A stretch of DNA of 64,000 nucleotides, taken from Brugia malayi. Lineage: Eukaryota > Nematoda > Chromadorea > Rhabditida > Onchocercidae. This document shows, piece after piece, positions 1 to 14,605 of the stretch. Numbering within the stretch: position 1 is the first letter of the stretch; each line of letters starts with the position of its first letter. The notes below the pieces were generated by a model that worked only from the letters and a program-made list of their open reading frames with translations, was not told the origin of the DNA and did no database searches. Where the stretch lies: the NCBI RefSeq assembly GCF_000002995.4, contig NW_025062475.1, forward strand, positions 12,618,687 to 12,682,686. Direction: 5' to 3'. The translations under genes were made by a program, and so were the position numbers.

Positions 1-3000
1 TAATGGAATGCCTATTAGTTCTTTTTCTCACAGCAAAAACTGATCAAGAGAAAGCCAAAACTTCAAACAAATTTCTTCAATTATTAACTTCTCATTAGCC
101 ACTTTTTCCTCTTACTAAAATGCTGAACGGTTGGATAATAGCTAGCGTTGATTGTTATAATACGGCAGAGAATTTAATAGTAAATACTAAAATCGAGAGG
201 CTATAGTTGAAAGATAAGTGTTGGACAAATGATTTCTTTCTTACTAAAATGATGTATAAAATTTGAGCAATGTGTAAAATTAAAACAGTTTTATGCTTAA
301 AGGGAATCAGCCATAAACAATCATTTCGAACAGAAACATCTTTCGATCGATTGACTGTTACACTGTCCCCACTGTATCATATATAATTTGTAATAATTTC
401 ATTCTTGTCACATACATTTTATATTTCTTAGCACACACTAAATCTGCCCACTATATCCGAATTCTCGAGCTCTTCCTTTCACCATTTCTGATAAAGATTG
501 GCTCGTTCATCTGCATGACATTTTTTTATCTGATTTCAAGAACCGATCTCGCATCCCTGCAACAAATTAAGGACGGTTATAAGTGAAAGATTAATGCAAA
601 GCATAAAGAATACCCCGTGAAAATTAAATTTGGAAACGATTGTGCATGTACAATTCCTTGTCAAATTTACTTTTCTTAGCATTCTTTCATTTCTAAATCA
701 GATCACTAAGCAGTACCTTTATATCAAATTCTAAGATTCGTAGCACCAAGTTTTTGAGAAATTAAACAGTGCTTAAAATCTATGCAAGAGAATAATTTCA
801 TAGTGATTAATGGAAAATTTTACAGAACTCAATCTCAATCAACAATTTTTCGTTAACATTAACATTTCATATGATACTGGTAGAGAAGATTGAATCAACC
901 TAATAGTTTATCATTTTCATTTTTAGTGATGAGTTGAACAAGGTGGAATTATAGCAAAAGATATTTCTACTAGCCATTTGTGTTTACCGAGATGATAAAT
1001 TATTAATGTTATAGGTTACTGGAATCGTTGCAACACTTGGAAGCACAATTTCTAAGAAATTCGCATTGAAAGTTAAAGATGTTTTTATTGGAAAGGGTTA
1101 TTGTTTAGGAGAGTCATGAATCTCTGTTACCATCCAACTGATTGAGCTTGCGCTGATAAGCTGATTAGCCTTCAGTCCTTATCAACGAGCACAAACAAAC
1201 GACGAAATCCCTTCAATCTTTATCATCTGGGATGTATTTCACTACTGCTATCATCATTGTCCTTTATAGCACAACACTTACTTCCTTACCACGTCATCCG
1301 TGATTGATCGCTTTCATGTTGACATTCCGCTTTATTGTGTCATTGGTCTTATTTATTTTGATGGCATTCAAAAAAGTGCTTTTCTTCAATTCTTCTCTCT
1401 CTCTCTTTCAGCGAGAAAAAGAAAGTCAAGGTCTTCCGGGTAGAAACAAGCAAAGGACAACTTCAACAGTGCATAGATTACCATTTATATATAGTGTATC
1501 AGGCTTATTCTATAGCCAAGAAGCCAAATTTGATAGAGAGTTAGCTTTGGCTTTTTTACTGCATGTGTGGCCATATTTCACTTCCGGCATTTCTTCCATA
1601 TTTTATCTTTTAAATTATCCCAGCTTACGAAGGTATTGCAATGCAGTTGTCACCATTATCCGGTTCACTGAATTGAATGGGTGTCTATCAATTGTTTAAC
1701 TGAGAAATTCTCGACAATTATCATTTCCTTTTCAGTGAGACATGAACATTTGCGCCACTATTCATTTTTTATGATTCAGTTTGTTAGTTGAGAGAATAAA
1801 TTGCTAGCTAGAGAAAGTTAGATCTAATTTCTCCCTTTCTTTTCCTCTTCTGTCTCCTATGCTTCTTTCTCTTGTCAACTCAGTCTATGTCCGTCTACTG
1901 AGAACTTCGGAAAACTGATACATGCCAGTTTGAACTGAAATTAGCGAAGCGCAAAAAGATAAAGAAAGGCTTATAAATGTCTTCTCTCAAGAGACATCCT
2001 TTTCTTTCTTATTTAACTTTCCCTTTTTTGAAGGGAGAATTTTGAATGTAAATAATATGAAGTTGTAGCTATAGCAGTCAGTGGTCATCCGATTTGCACA
2101 CATTAGCAGAAAACATATATTATCGATGATCACTTCAAAAAAATTTGGGAATAGAAAGTTGCAGCAATTTTCGTTTTCTTTGATAATATCGATTAGCATG
2201 CTCATCATTAGATCAATTTCAGTAAATATTGGTTCGACATTTTAATCGTCAAGTTTGCTAAGGAATTATTTCTCATGTCGAGAAATTAACGAAAATGCAA
2301 TGAAGCGTTAGTGAAACTTGTTATCAGTTACATCCTGCAGCGATAATTTGTCAGTGTCGACTTCAGTGATTTTTGCTCTTATCAGAGAGAGCTTTCACTG
2401 TTAATTGTATGTGGAAATAATGTGATATGAAAACTGCCCGCCCAAAAGCTTATCAACAATCAAAAACCAACTAGTTAGTAGTACAAATACCGGTACCTTT
2501 GCGATTGCACACATTCCCTTCCTTCCTTCCTTTAAGTACTAAATGTTTCATCGGACTCAATTGAAATTTCCAACAAAATGTTATTGTCAATCTAACAGAA
2601 TCATTTCTGTGCTATTTCGAAATGTCCGGTTGACCGGAATGGTGCTGAGAAGCCAGCCATTTAATGAAGAGACCTTTCTGCAAAGCTCTGTCAGCACACT
2701 TCCTTATGCTTCCTTCCCTCACTCAAAATGCCAATCCGAAGAGAACCTCACTCGTCGAATTTTTTCGCTCTTCATTAGCTTTACACTTTAAATGGTAGCC
2801 TCGCTTCTTCTGATATAATAATTCTCACAGGAGACACAGGGAGAGAGAGAAAGGGAGAGAGAGAGAGAGAGAGAGATTTGAAACTTCATGAATGAAGTAA
2901 ACAAAGAATATAGTTGAAGGAAACATCATTCACATCATCGATTCGTTACTGGTGAGAGAATGTTGCTTGTAATATGTTGATCGTGCTTGTGATACGTTCA

Positions 3001-3442
3001 TGATGCTGGAGCTTGACCTCGATTTGACCTCTGCTTCCTGCTTAGTTCAGTTCGATCATACATCACACATCGTGCTTCTATGCTGTTGGATGAGGAAAGG
3101 AAGAAAGCAATAGTAAGCATACTACTACGGGAGAGGGAAAAGGAGAGAAAGAAAGAAATCCGGGATAACGGGGAGATGGAGGGAGGAGGAGTAGGATTAA
3201 CCGGGACGGTACCGGAAGATGAGAGATAAACTCGATTATTGTTTATATCACCTTGCAGGTTAAATGATGGTTTGGTATCACATGTGACAAATTTGATGAC
3301 AAATTTTGTTAAACTGATGGTTGTTATTGTGATTCGATAATTTTGGTAAAATTGATAACTGGTTTTTTTAATTCGATAATAGAATTGTTTGTAGATACTG
3401 TACTTACTCGTCTGATTCACTTCTCCAAATTTGATAGCAACA
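1..3442. other. Gene-free flank upstream of acetyl-CoA synthetase
   Basis: No exon of a recognisable family was found on either strand. The stretch is AT-rich with short chance reading frames and one GA microsatellite. The part nearest 3442 presumably holds the promoter of the synthetase gene, and an acceptor-like TTTGATAG lies five bases before that gene's start codon. Confidence 0.6.
2839..2877. repeat. (GA)n microsatellite
   Basis: An interrupted GA/GAGAGG tract followed by about nine uninterrupted GA units, upstream of the acetyl-CoA synthetase gene. GA tracts are common near invertebrate promoters; no function is shown. Confidence 0.85.
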
Positions 3443-6400
3443 ATGTCGGATGCTCGGATCAAATTTGAGTTTCCTCAAATGTCTGCTGTAAAAGAGGACG
3501 AGGAATGGTTTGTCCCTCCGGCACCTATCCTTAGTGGTACGATTCATACTTTCTACATCTCTCACTATTATTGTTAATTCTTAATCGAACTGTCAGCGAA
3601 ATAATGAATTCTATCTATTACGACAAAACATTTAAACAGTTGGGTCGGCTTTCATTTTTTTCAAACTCATAAAAATGTGTTTTATTGGAAAAATGGATCA
3701 TTTCTTAAAGACTTATCATTTCCCGGGAACTCAGCACTGCTAATAGCCACACCATAATTATCATTTTTCTCTTTTTATTGATATTTGAGATAATCTTTAA
3801 ATGGAGTACAGGTAGTAGTAATACTGGAAACAGTAAAGAAAAGGGAGAGTTTGAGAATATATGTTATGCAAAAGCAAGTGAAGATTCTCATTCTCTTTCA
3901 TACCTTCTAGGTCACTCTATTTCGATGACAGAGAATGTGTTTCTCACTAATCGCTTCTGAAGTTATTTCTTGAAGCGTTTTAGATGATCGCTGTAAATGT
4001 GTGATCACAAATCTGATGTGATCTAATCTAAATTTTTTTTCGTTGTTATACTCATAAGGTACTTTTTGGAAACATTAAATTCCAAAGTAATTTAATCTTT
4101 ACATATTACTTTCTACCACTTATACATGTGAGTCTTTTAGGTGCTCATGTCACAGGAATTGATTCTTACCGGGAAATGTATAACAACTCCATCAATAATG
4201 CCGATGAATTTTGGAGAACAGTAGCTAAAGAGCTTTACTTCGAAGAGACGTCCAAGAAGGTCGGTCATTTGCTCTTTTTCTCTCCGAGTGCATCTCTTTG
4301 AATAACTTAAAAAATATGAAATGGAGCGAGGAATAATTATTGTTTGGTTTTTTTGTAAGCGGTGAAAAATCATTGTTTGTTTATTTTCCTTGTTCATTTT
4401 TTCTGTGTATTTCGTTCTTTTTTTTTTTTTTGGTAAAGAGGATAAAAAACCTGACTTTGTAAGCACAAACTTTAATCTTTTCGATATTGAGAAGAAGTCT
4501 GTTGTATCTTCTGAGAGGTCGGAATTCAGTAATTAACGTTTCAAGATTTTAGTGTGCCATTGAAAATTTCACTCTAAACGATTATTTAGGGGCTGGAATG
4601 GAATTTCGATTGTCGTAAGGGGGATATTTATGTGCGCTTTATGGAAGGTGCAAGGACGAACATTGCATATAATTGCTTGGAACAAAACATTAAGAAAGGT
4701 AAGTACATAGTAAAACTGGAAATTAAGAAGTACTTAAATTTGATGCACGGATCATTTATTTGCAAAATATGAATATTTTATTCGTAAAATGATTTCATAT
4801 AGATGAATTGAAAAATTGATAAAGATATCCTTAAAGTTTCTTATTCAAATCAAGATTTAAGGATATGGCTCTCGCACGGCGTTGTTGTGGGAAGGTAATG
4901 AGCCTGGTGATTGTTGTTCTATTACATTTCAAGATCTGTTTGACAAAGTCGTCGTTTTTTCTGCTATCCTGCGATCTCATGGAGTTAAGAAGGTCTACTA
5001 CATAATTTCTATCTCTTGAGATTTGTTAAATTTTAATTATGCAATGTGATGCAGTGTGATATGACTTTGCGTTTGAGACGGTGGCATTATCGTCATTCAG
5101 GAATGCACTGAAGATAGCTACCGATATTGTTACTGGCCTTTAATTTTATTGTTGTTAATTCAGGGCGATGTTGTGGTGATTTATTTACCGATGATACTTG
5201 AATTACCGATAGCAATGTTATCATGTGCTAGAATCGGTGCTGTTCACGCGGTAGTGTTTGCTGGATTTAGTGCTGATGCTTTGGCAGCTCGAATACGTCA
5301 AACAGAATCCCGTATTCTGATCACTGCAGATGGATATTATCGAGGCAAGAAGCTTGTAACACTAAAAATGATAGCTGACGATGCTCTTGCTGAATGCAAT
5401 GTGTCGGTAAGTATATTTTAATGGCTCGTTTAACATACGACGCATTTAAAATGCAATTGGACTCATTAGCTGAACTGTGATAAATTCTAAATCCCAAACA
5501 GCTGATAAGTAATGTGCTAATCCTTCCTCAGTGCATTATATAATTGCTTGAATTGCTTGAGTAGGAAATCTGCAGACTGTTATTGTTGATTATTTGATGT
5601 TGAAATTTATAATGTTAATATTTTAGGGTAGACCGGTGGAAAAAGTCATTGTTGTGCAACATTTAAAACGTGTTCGGAAACCGGACAGTACTGCTTCCAT
5701 CGACGTAAGTTTGATTCTTTTGTTGTGTTTCCTTAAATATTGCATTTTGGTTATGAGAAGGAAACTGTTGCAAAGTGAATGAGTAGTTCAAGAATATGGA
5801 AACTGAGATTTACACTTCTTGATATCTGAAAGTATATTTCTATGTGTGTTTTTCGTAAGGCAAAATCGGATTTGTTTATATTAAAATCTCAGTTTTGGCA
5901 CTTGTTCATTCCTTTTTATTTCCTTAAAATAAGTTTTATTTTTAAGGTTTCCTTACGAATCACTAACTAAAATACTTCTAAGCAAAGTTATGAACTTGTA
6001 ACCTTATTGTTATAATATGTTGCTATATTTTTCATTATCAGGTCAAATTAGATCCAAAACGGGATGTTATATGGGATAAAGAAATGGAACGGTGCAAAGG
6101 AATGAATTCTGAGATAGAATGGAACGATGCAGAAGATCCTCTCTTTATTCTTTACACTTCTGGTTCAACGGGTCGACCAAAAGGAATCGTGCATACTACT
6201 GCTGGTTACATGACGTATACCTATGCTACTGTCAAATTTGTTTTTGATGCTGATCCAGAAAGGGATATATATTGGTGAGTCCTAAATTGGATATTTTCAG
6301 TATAGATTAAGTTGAAATGAAAGAATAGTTACTACATAATATTTGATGATTTACTGTCTGAAATGTTTCAGTAGTCTTGAAATTGTGAAAAAAGTAAAAA

Positions 6401-8502
6401 AAAAGAAAAAAAAAAAGAAATTTATTAACTGTTCTTGTCCGTACTACTATTTATAATTAATTTTGATTTTTTTATCTAAGGACACATTAAGTAAAAGTGA
6501 AATAAGGAAGTCTCAAAACTTCGTATAGCAGCCTGAACTGTTTCAAATTGAAAAGGTAAGAAATCAAGAAAAAGTCACCAATATAAATCGAAATCAGGTA
6601 ATCTTGCTTCCGATTTTCATTAAAATATATTTTTTTGATATATATTTTCAGGTGCACAGCTGATTGTGGCTGGATTACTGGACACTCGTATCTTGTGTAT
6701 GGGCCACTTCTTAATGGTTTGACATGTGTTATATATGAGGGCGTACCGAGTTATCCAACACCATCACGGATGTGGCAGATTGTAGAGAAGTACAAAGTAA
6801 GTCATTAATTAGTGATCGATGCATTTACTGTTGTTCTAATGTTTATTGTAGTTTTATATCTCATTTATTCAGTACTCTGCAGTAGTTCAAAACCATTAAT
6901 CAGTAGAACGGATAAAACAGGGTATAGTTCTTGTTCGATGTGACATTTTTTTGTTTTAGGTTACAACCTTATATACTGCACCAACAGCGGTGCGTGCTTT
7001 GATGGCTTTTGGCGATCAATATGTTACACCGTACAATCGTTCATCGCTACGTTTGCTGGGATCAGTTGGTGAACCAATTAATCCAGTAGCATGGAAGTGG
7101 CTGCATAAGGTACTTAAACCATCAGTTTTACTCACTTAAAATTTTGTGTCGTGGAGGACTTGATGAATGAGGTGCAAATTTCAGGTTGTTGGTGAAAGTC
7201 GCTGTGTTGTTCTTGATACTTACTGGCAGACAGAAACAGGAGGACATACGATTACGCCATTACCGGCAGCAATTCCCTGCAAACCTGGTAGTGCAACACT
7301 TCCCTTTTTTGGAGTAGAACCGGTTATTATTGATGAGGAAGGTCGAGAAATCGAAGGAGCTGGTAAAGGAACTTTGGTGACTGTTTCATTTCTGCATTAA
7401 ATAACATGAGCCAATTTTACATGTCGCTATATCATTGATATTTTAATCCTTTTTCATTTCAGTGAAATGCATTTGGTAAGATACAACAACTGCTATCTGA
7501 ATGTTTAGTTGTTATTGTTACAGTGTTTCAAGCGAGCTTGGCCCGGTATAAGTAGAAGCATTTTGGGTGATCATGACCGATTTATGAGCACATATTTTTC
7601 GCCGTACCCGGGCTACTTTTTTACTGGTGATGGAGCACGTCGAGATGCTGATGGTTACTACTGGATTACAGGTGTAACTTGGCAACTTGTTTTGGCATTG
7701 ATGGGAATTTGAGATTGATTAAATAATTTGATTTAATAATCATTTTATGTTGCAGGGCGCATTGATGATCTTATGAATGTATCAGGTCATTTACTGTCTA
7801 CTGCTGAAATTGAGTCTGCGCTAGTTTCGGATAACGATGTAGTGGAAGCAGCTGTAGTTGCGGCACCGCATGACATCAAAGGCAGCTTTCCATATGCATT
7901 CATCACATTACGATTGGTATTTTTTTTTTTTTTTTACAGCATATTCCGTCTTCAGCATCTATCATTGTTGAGAAAGTTGGAAAGGTTCGACTGTAATCCA
8001 AATGAAAGACTGAAAATGCTTTCTGCTTTCATCCTCTTTCCTCTAATGTATCAAGTAATTTTTTTAGGGCGTAAAACTTACAGAAAGAAAAATTGAGGAT
8101 CTGAAACTTTTGGTTCGAAAAAAAATTGGTGCGATTGCTGTACCAGACGTTATACAAGTAGCTCCTGGACTACCTAAAACACGATCAGGTGAGTAACATC
8201 TGTATCTATGAAGAAGAGAAAGCTGTCGAATGAAGTAAGATAGCTTTGCTCTTGCTTTGCGATGAAATAGAATAAAAGTAAGAATTCTTTGCTCTTTTAT
8301 CTGCTTAAATTGTCTTGGATTAGTTTATCAATTAAGCTTCTTAAATTTAATATTCCTATTTTAAGGAAAGGTAACACGTCGTATATTACGGAAAATCGCT
8401 GAAGGTGATAAGGCTGCAGATTTAGGCGACACTACTACACTTATTGATGAAACGGTTATTGCTCACTTGTGGAGTGGTCGATCAGAAACACGGACTGGTT
8501 GA
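3443..8502 (+). CDS. Acetyl-CoA synthetase (acetate--CoA ligase), cytosolic type
   Basis: Activates acetate with ATP and CoA to acetyl-CoA through an acetyl-adenylate. Fourteen exons: 3443-3536, 4141-4259, 4590-4698, 4862-4992, 5164-5406, 5627-5704, 6042-6274, 6652-6796, 6960-7109, 7185-7376, 7524-7671, 7756-7916, 8068-8188, 8366-8502. Together they give 2061 nt, or 686 residues, the usual family length. Visible motifs are the P-loop [11 protein letters not shown] (residues 296-306), YWQTETGG (about 447-454), TGDGARRD with the following [12 protein letters not shown] hinge, and the C-terminal PKTRSGK whose lysine (K643) is the conserved regulatory acetylation site. No mitochondrial presequence is seen, so the protein is probably cytosolic and nuclear. 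The start ATG sits just after an acceptor-like TTTGATAG. It is closest to the AceCS/ACSS1-2 group, C. elegans acs-19 type. A degenerate relative lies directly downstream. Confidence 0.95.
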
Positions 8503-9365
8503 GAAGGAATGCTAGCAATAATGGAATAATTTCGAAATTCTCTATATTGACTATTTTAAGATTATAAAAGTTTATGGTGTATCGCTATTATCTTTGTTGT
8601 ATTAAATTTCCATTTAATTACTTGATTTAGTTTCATATTTTTCCTTCTTCCATCAATTATTTGAAATCTTTGTCCTTTTCTGTCCATTTTTGGCTTCTAT
8701 TTACACCATAACAGTATATTGACAAATTGGAAATACATTTCATTCGAGTAATAGTTTTCATCCAAAATAGTAGTTTCCGTCGATGTTAAGCTATTTAGTT
8801 ATTTGACATTTCTGTGTTTGTATTTTTGCATTCATAATCCATTCCAATAAAGAAGCATGCAGTTGATCGTGAAGAGTGTTCAATCGTTCATTGAAGCTTT
8901 TTGTGAGGAGGAAAACACAAAATGTCAATTGGAAATTGTCGCTGACTAAAATTCACTCACTGACTAGGAAAGAAATCGTTTTGGGAAAGAAAGGAATAAC
9001 GAATTTGATCGTAGCCAATTATCATGTTTGCAGATCAAATAAGTGAAGTGGATAACAGGTAATCAATCATCAAATAGTGCTATGGAATCTTTTAATGAGC
9101 CCAATATATATTTCTAAATTCCTGCCAGATACTTTAAATTATGTTTTGCTTCCCTTTCTTTCCCGACTATATTTGTCGATGAATGAAATGTATTCATTTC
9201 TTATAGCCTCATCAAATATTTCTTATCTCTATAACAACTAAGTCGTCCTGATCACTTTATGTCTTTTTGTTTTTTGATTACAGACATGAAATGACCATTT
9301 GATACAACCGTATCTTTAGATTTGAATTCTTCAAGTGCATTTTTAAAGGCAAACCGCTAATCTTA
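8503..9365. other. 3' UTR and intergenic spacer between the two synthetase genes
   Basis: Contains the presumed 3' UTR of the upstream synthetase gene and the 5' flank of the degenerate copy. No coding exon or RNA gene was seen. Confidence 0.5.
8846..8851 (+). terminator. Candidate poly(A) signal of acetyl-CoA synthetase
   Basis: AATAAA about 345 nt past the stop codon, the first perfect hexamer seen after the gene. Use of this site is inferred. Confidence 0.4.
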
Positions 9366-11458
9366 ATGGCTACTAAAAATTTGTCGTATGAATGCATCGA
9401 TGCTTGGAAAAGCAAAATAGAGAAGGAAGCAACTCGAATTTACTGGTAAAATGAATTTATTTGTGGCAAGAGCCCTTCTAAGCAGAATCCTTTAATTACT
9501 TTTATGTAATATAAATAGATGAATGATATTCATAGTGTAATGATCTAAAGAAATAAATCAAAGCAAATTTCTGAATGTAAATGAGAGAGGAAAGAACAGT
9601 TCTAGCAGCTAATAAACAGATCATCCAACAAGCTTTGCATTTAGGATCGGTAATTACTATGACAGTGAAGTATACGACGATACAGAATTAAGTGCTGAGA
9701 CGGTGGACATTTTGGTGAAGAAGTGTGCAGATGTGTTTGGAAGATTTCAGCTGAAAGATAAGCCAATAGTGCTGTACTTACCCAATGTTTTACAACTTCC
9801 CATTGCTGTACTGGCTGCGCTTCGAATAGGACTAACCGTTTTACCTATTGTAAGAATATTTGCACTAATTCATAATTGATGGTCAGTTACATGATCAGTG
9901 ATTTGTGGTAAGTGATATGCTACAAAAAAAAAAAAGAGAAAAAAGCGAATGTACGTATCGATAACAAACTATAAGCAACCATTGTTGCAGACTGATGCCC
10001 AAATATATATTTTACTTTTTTAAAATATGTCTCCTGTTGAGGTTAGTAATTTGTGAAATGCTTCAATGAAATGATAGCACTTCACAGCCTAACTTTTAAT
10101 CATGTCATTTTTACTAAGAATGCCACGAACGAAAATATCGAGTGTTTACGTGATATAGTGAAAAGTAGTGGTGCGGACACTGTGGTAACAATTGATGGTT
10201 TCTGGATGGGTACCCGATTGGTCAGAACTAAAGAACTTCTGGATGCAGCAATTACCGATATTGTATATTTTATGTTAACCATAATTAACGTAGATAAAAA
10301 TTATTTAAAGGATTACCGTTAGCAAAACCATATATGACATACTGCAGGCAATACAACGTGTACTTGTCATACGACACGTAAGCCCTGACGAAGGAATACC
10401 ACCGCCACAAGTGAATTTAATTAGCAGACGACCTTACTACATGTACAAGGTATTATACCTACAAAATTATGTAAACGTTAAGTGAAATATCAGAGCAATT
10501 GTTAATAAGCTTAACTTATCCTGATCTCTGAAATCCCTGACAATTAATTTTTGTTATATTGCTGCATTTTAGGTTGCAATGAAACAAAAACGAGATTGGT
10601 GGTGGAGTGGATTCTTCCCGAAAGCATCCAATTCTTGTGAGCCGAAAGCGATTTCCAATGAATCTATTACATTACTTCTGCCTACCATGTATCTTAACAG
10701 TGGAAAATTACGTTTGCAACGATATCAACGCATTACTGCATCATGAAATGCTATATCTCTGTTCTGTGTATTGTTTCGCTTCTACTTTTTTTTTAAAAAA
10801 AAACCGCCGGAAATTTCCAGAAATGCTTCTGCTGTGCTCTTGCTACCCATTTCGTTGGAAAGACTTCAAACAGAAATCACTCATATTCAACTCGCTCTAC
10901 ATTCTGGTGAACACAGTCTAATCATTAGTACAAGAAATATTTTCCATCAGATTATCTGTACTCTGGCAGCACTAAGAGTGGGTGCCATACCGCTTATTGT
11001 AAGTTTCCCTTAATAGCTTAAAACTAACCTCACAAGCAACTTCTGAAGCAGGAATAAATTTGAGCTAAATTTTCAGTATGAAAGCGACATTAAGCATCCG
11101 GACCCGTCAAGAACTTCACAAATCATATACACTTACAAAGTTAGTTCATTAAATTTATCCTCTCATCTGGTTTTGGAAAAGACAAAAGCCTTAGCTGAAC
11201 CGCATGACAGTTCTGCAACTTCGGTTTCGGAAACGAGGTCGCCAAAACTTAACACTGTTCAACTTGGAATTTCAGGTAGCAAAACTTTTGATGGCAGAAG
11301 AAGATCTACATCTGTTGATGGAATACAAACAGTATGTAACCTTCTGGGATTTGAAAACCCTCAAGGAAATCCTGGTCCTTGGAAGTAACAAATTATGCGA
11401 GCAGGCGGAAGAGATTTTCCGTGTACCCTGTAGAAATATTGACCTAACATTAAATTAA
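9366..11458 (+). CDS. Degenerate, truncated acetyl-CoA synthetase-like gene (pseudoenzyme or pseudogene)
   Basis: Proposed exons are 9366-9445, 9645-9849, about 10088-10262, 10348-10449, 10573-10688, 10821-10998, 11077-11139 and 11276-11458. The translation follows the synthetase N-terminal lobe: LYLPNVLQLPIAVLAALRIG, VVTIDGFWMGTRLVRTKELL, a KRDWWW block like the intact gene's KRDVIW, and a region matching [11 protein letters not shown]. It then stops near the intact gene's SVGEPINP motif. The ATP-binding P-loop is replaced by PTINASAV, and the adenylate and C-terminal lysine domains are absent, so no catalysis is expected. Three introns (after exons 3, 4 and 7) match the intact gene in position and phase 0, showing common descent. 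Exon 2 ends in phase 0, but no AG gives an in-frame start for exon 3, so a frameshift or error lies there. It may be a pseudoenzyme or a decaying copy. Confidence 0.7.
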
Positions 11459-11532
11459 CAAAATGATATACCTAACCAAAATTGCTAAATCAGCCAATGT
11501 TATTATTCCTTAACCGTTTCCCTACTATTTTC

Positions 11533-11538
11533 AATAAA
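11533..11538 (+). terminator. Candidate poly(A) signal of the synthetase-like gene
   Basis: AATAAA 75 nt past the stop codon of the degenerate synthetase-like gene, at normal nematode 3' UTR spacing. Confidence 0.45.
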
Positions 11539-11892
11539 TTAATTTTTTCAATGACTGAATAAAATAAAGAGCACCAACCAAGCACCTCAAAATCTCCCTC
11601 ATATTATTTATTCTAATTATATTCGTCCTAATATTACACCTATCAAATCCAACAAAATGCATCCGAAACAAAGTGATAAACATGTTCTTCTTTGAGCATT
11701 AAGAAACCTAACTTTATAAATATTCGCAGAGTGATCAGCATAATATATCTACCAATGGCATGCATTTTAACAAATAATGACATGGTAGGTATGAATACTT
11801 TTCTAATATTAGGGGGCTAATTTTTTGCAATTTTCGAAAAACCATTTTCTTAACAAATCTAAGTAATTAATCTTCACAACAGTAGCGAAAAC

Positions 11893-13284
<1,392 letters not shown>

Positions 13285-14605
13285 ATGAATGCAGTGGTGT
13301 CGGATGAGGTTGCCACGTACTTCTCACATCCAGAACAGATGTTTCCGGAAATCGAAAATGGCAAAGTTCCAACCGAACAGTTCCTTAGAGCTTGCCAAGG
13401 CATAGCTGATTTTGTAGGTAAACTTGACATTTCTAGTTTATATATTCTATATATTGCTATATTGCTTTCCTATATATAGTATATATATAGTCTATATATT
13501 GCTTTCCCATTATGTTGCATTCTTTTTTCGTTTTAAACTCCAACTTCTAAAACTTCGCTTTATATACGAATCAGTGTGAAATAATTGGTGTGTAATTGCC
13601 GTTGTGAAAATTGAAATAATTACGATCAGTTACTGGGTGAGTAATCGAGGGAGTTTTCAAAGTTGCTATTTCAGGTTTTCTAGGGACAGCATTTATTCCG
13701 ATCAAGAATGATATCAGCGGTAATGTTGCCAAGGTTAGAACAAAATACGAAAGTGGAATAGACAAATGCAAATATATCGAGGATCTAATCGAAGATGATC
13801 TCGCTAAAAATAGCGGAAAAATGGGCTCAGCCACCGAAGGGCTATTATGGTTGAAAAGGTTTCATTAATTTCCCTTCAGGTTGCATTTTAGTTGAGCTTA
13901 TTGACAAAACCAAATGCAACTTTTCAACTATGGATTTTTCTTTAAGCAGGCGAAAGTAACAATTTAGGAATGTATGCTGGCTTGTGCATTATTGTATTTT
14001 ATATAAAGTTTGCAGTGATTTTCTCGTATTACTTTGTTTGTGGGAAAAAAAAGGACCTTCATCATTTAGATATGTTTTGTTCTTACTGCATGATATCTCT
14101 TTTTTTAGAGGTTTAGAATTCATGCTTGAATTTTTGTCGGAAATGGTGCAGGTGTACCGATCTTCAACAGACAAAACAAAAACTGACAATTTAACTGATT
14201 CTATCAACAAAGCTTATAATAATACGCTCAAAAGGCATCACGGGTTTATATCAAAGCAGTTGTTTAAGGTAAACTTGCGGCTGGTAGTTTTGTTTTTAAC
14301 CTCATCTGTTCCAGTTATATTAACAAGTAATATCAACTATCTCAAAACGAATAGTACCATTCTTCCTTGTGATTTTTGCCTTCAGTTTCTTGTGTGATTT
14401 TATGCAATCTCAGATCATTATTTTGGCAGCTCCAACTCGGAGTACCGTTTTGAAAGCACTTGCCGAAGGAGGAGAAGGTATGGACGATATATGTATTGAT
14501 CATGTCGCAGCACACCTCGATAACTTCAGGACTAACGTAACTAGTATTGTTAATTATTATATCACCAAAAAATTAGACACTCCGAATCCATTGTTGAGAA
14601 ATTAA
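13285..14605 (+). CDS. Glycolipid transfer protein (GLTP domain)
   Basis: Cytosolic all-helical protein that moves glycosphingolipids, or in the related CPTP branch ceramide-1-phosphate, between membranes. Four exons, 13285-13417, 13675-13858, 14109-14268 and 14414-14605, give 669 nt or 222 residues; mammalian GLTP is 209. The headgroup recognition centre is intact: D57, N61 and K64 in KNDISGNVAK with the same spacing as human D48/N52/K55, W103 in LLWLKRGL (human W96) and H150 in KRHHGF (human H140). The start ATG lies 14 nt after a TTTCAG acceptor. An intact tryptophan stacking platform and Asp/Asn pair favour glycolipid over phosphosphingolipid binding, though this is inference. No signal peptide is present, as expected. 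Confidence 0.93.

Noticed and set aside
1304..1699. 131-codon plus-strand open frame in the left flank
   Set aside because: Hydrophobic, AT-driven composition with no recognisable domain and no splice context. It reads as chance in AT-rich DNA.
2998..3462. 154-codon minus-strand open frame overlapping exon 1 of acetyl-CoA synthetase
   Set aside because: Antisense to a firm exon, low-complexity Ser/Thr composition and no family match.
7975..8000. GGTTCGACTG resembling a tRNA B-box
   Set aside because: No A-box or acceptor stem at the right distance; it lies in a synthetase intron.
10689..10820. In-frame TGA in the synthetase-like gene taken at first as a premature stop or selenocysteine codon
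   Set aside because: It falls inside an intron if the GTATCT donor and TTTCCAG acceptor are used, and that join restores the alignment to the intact gene.
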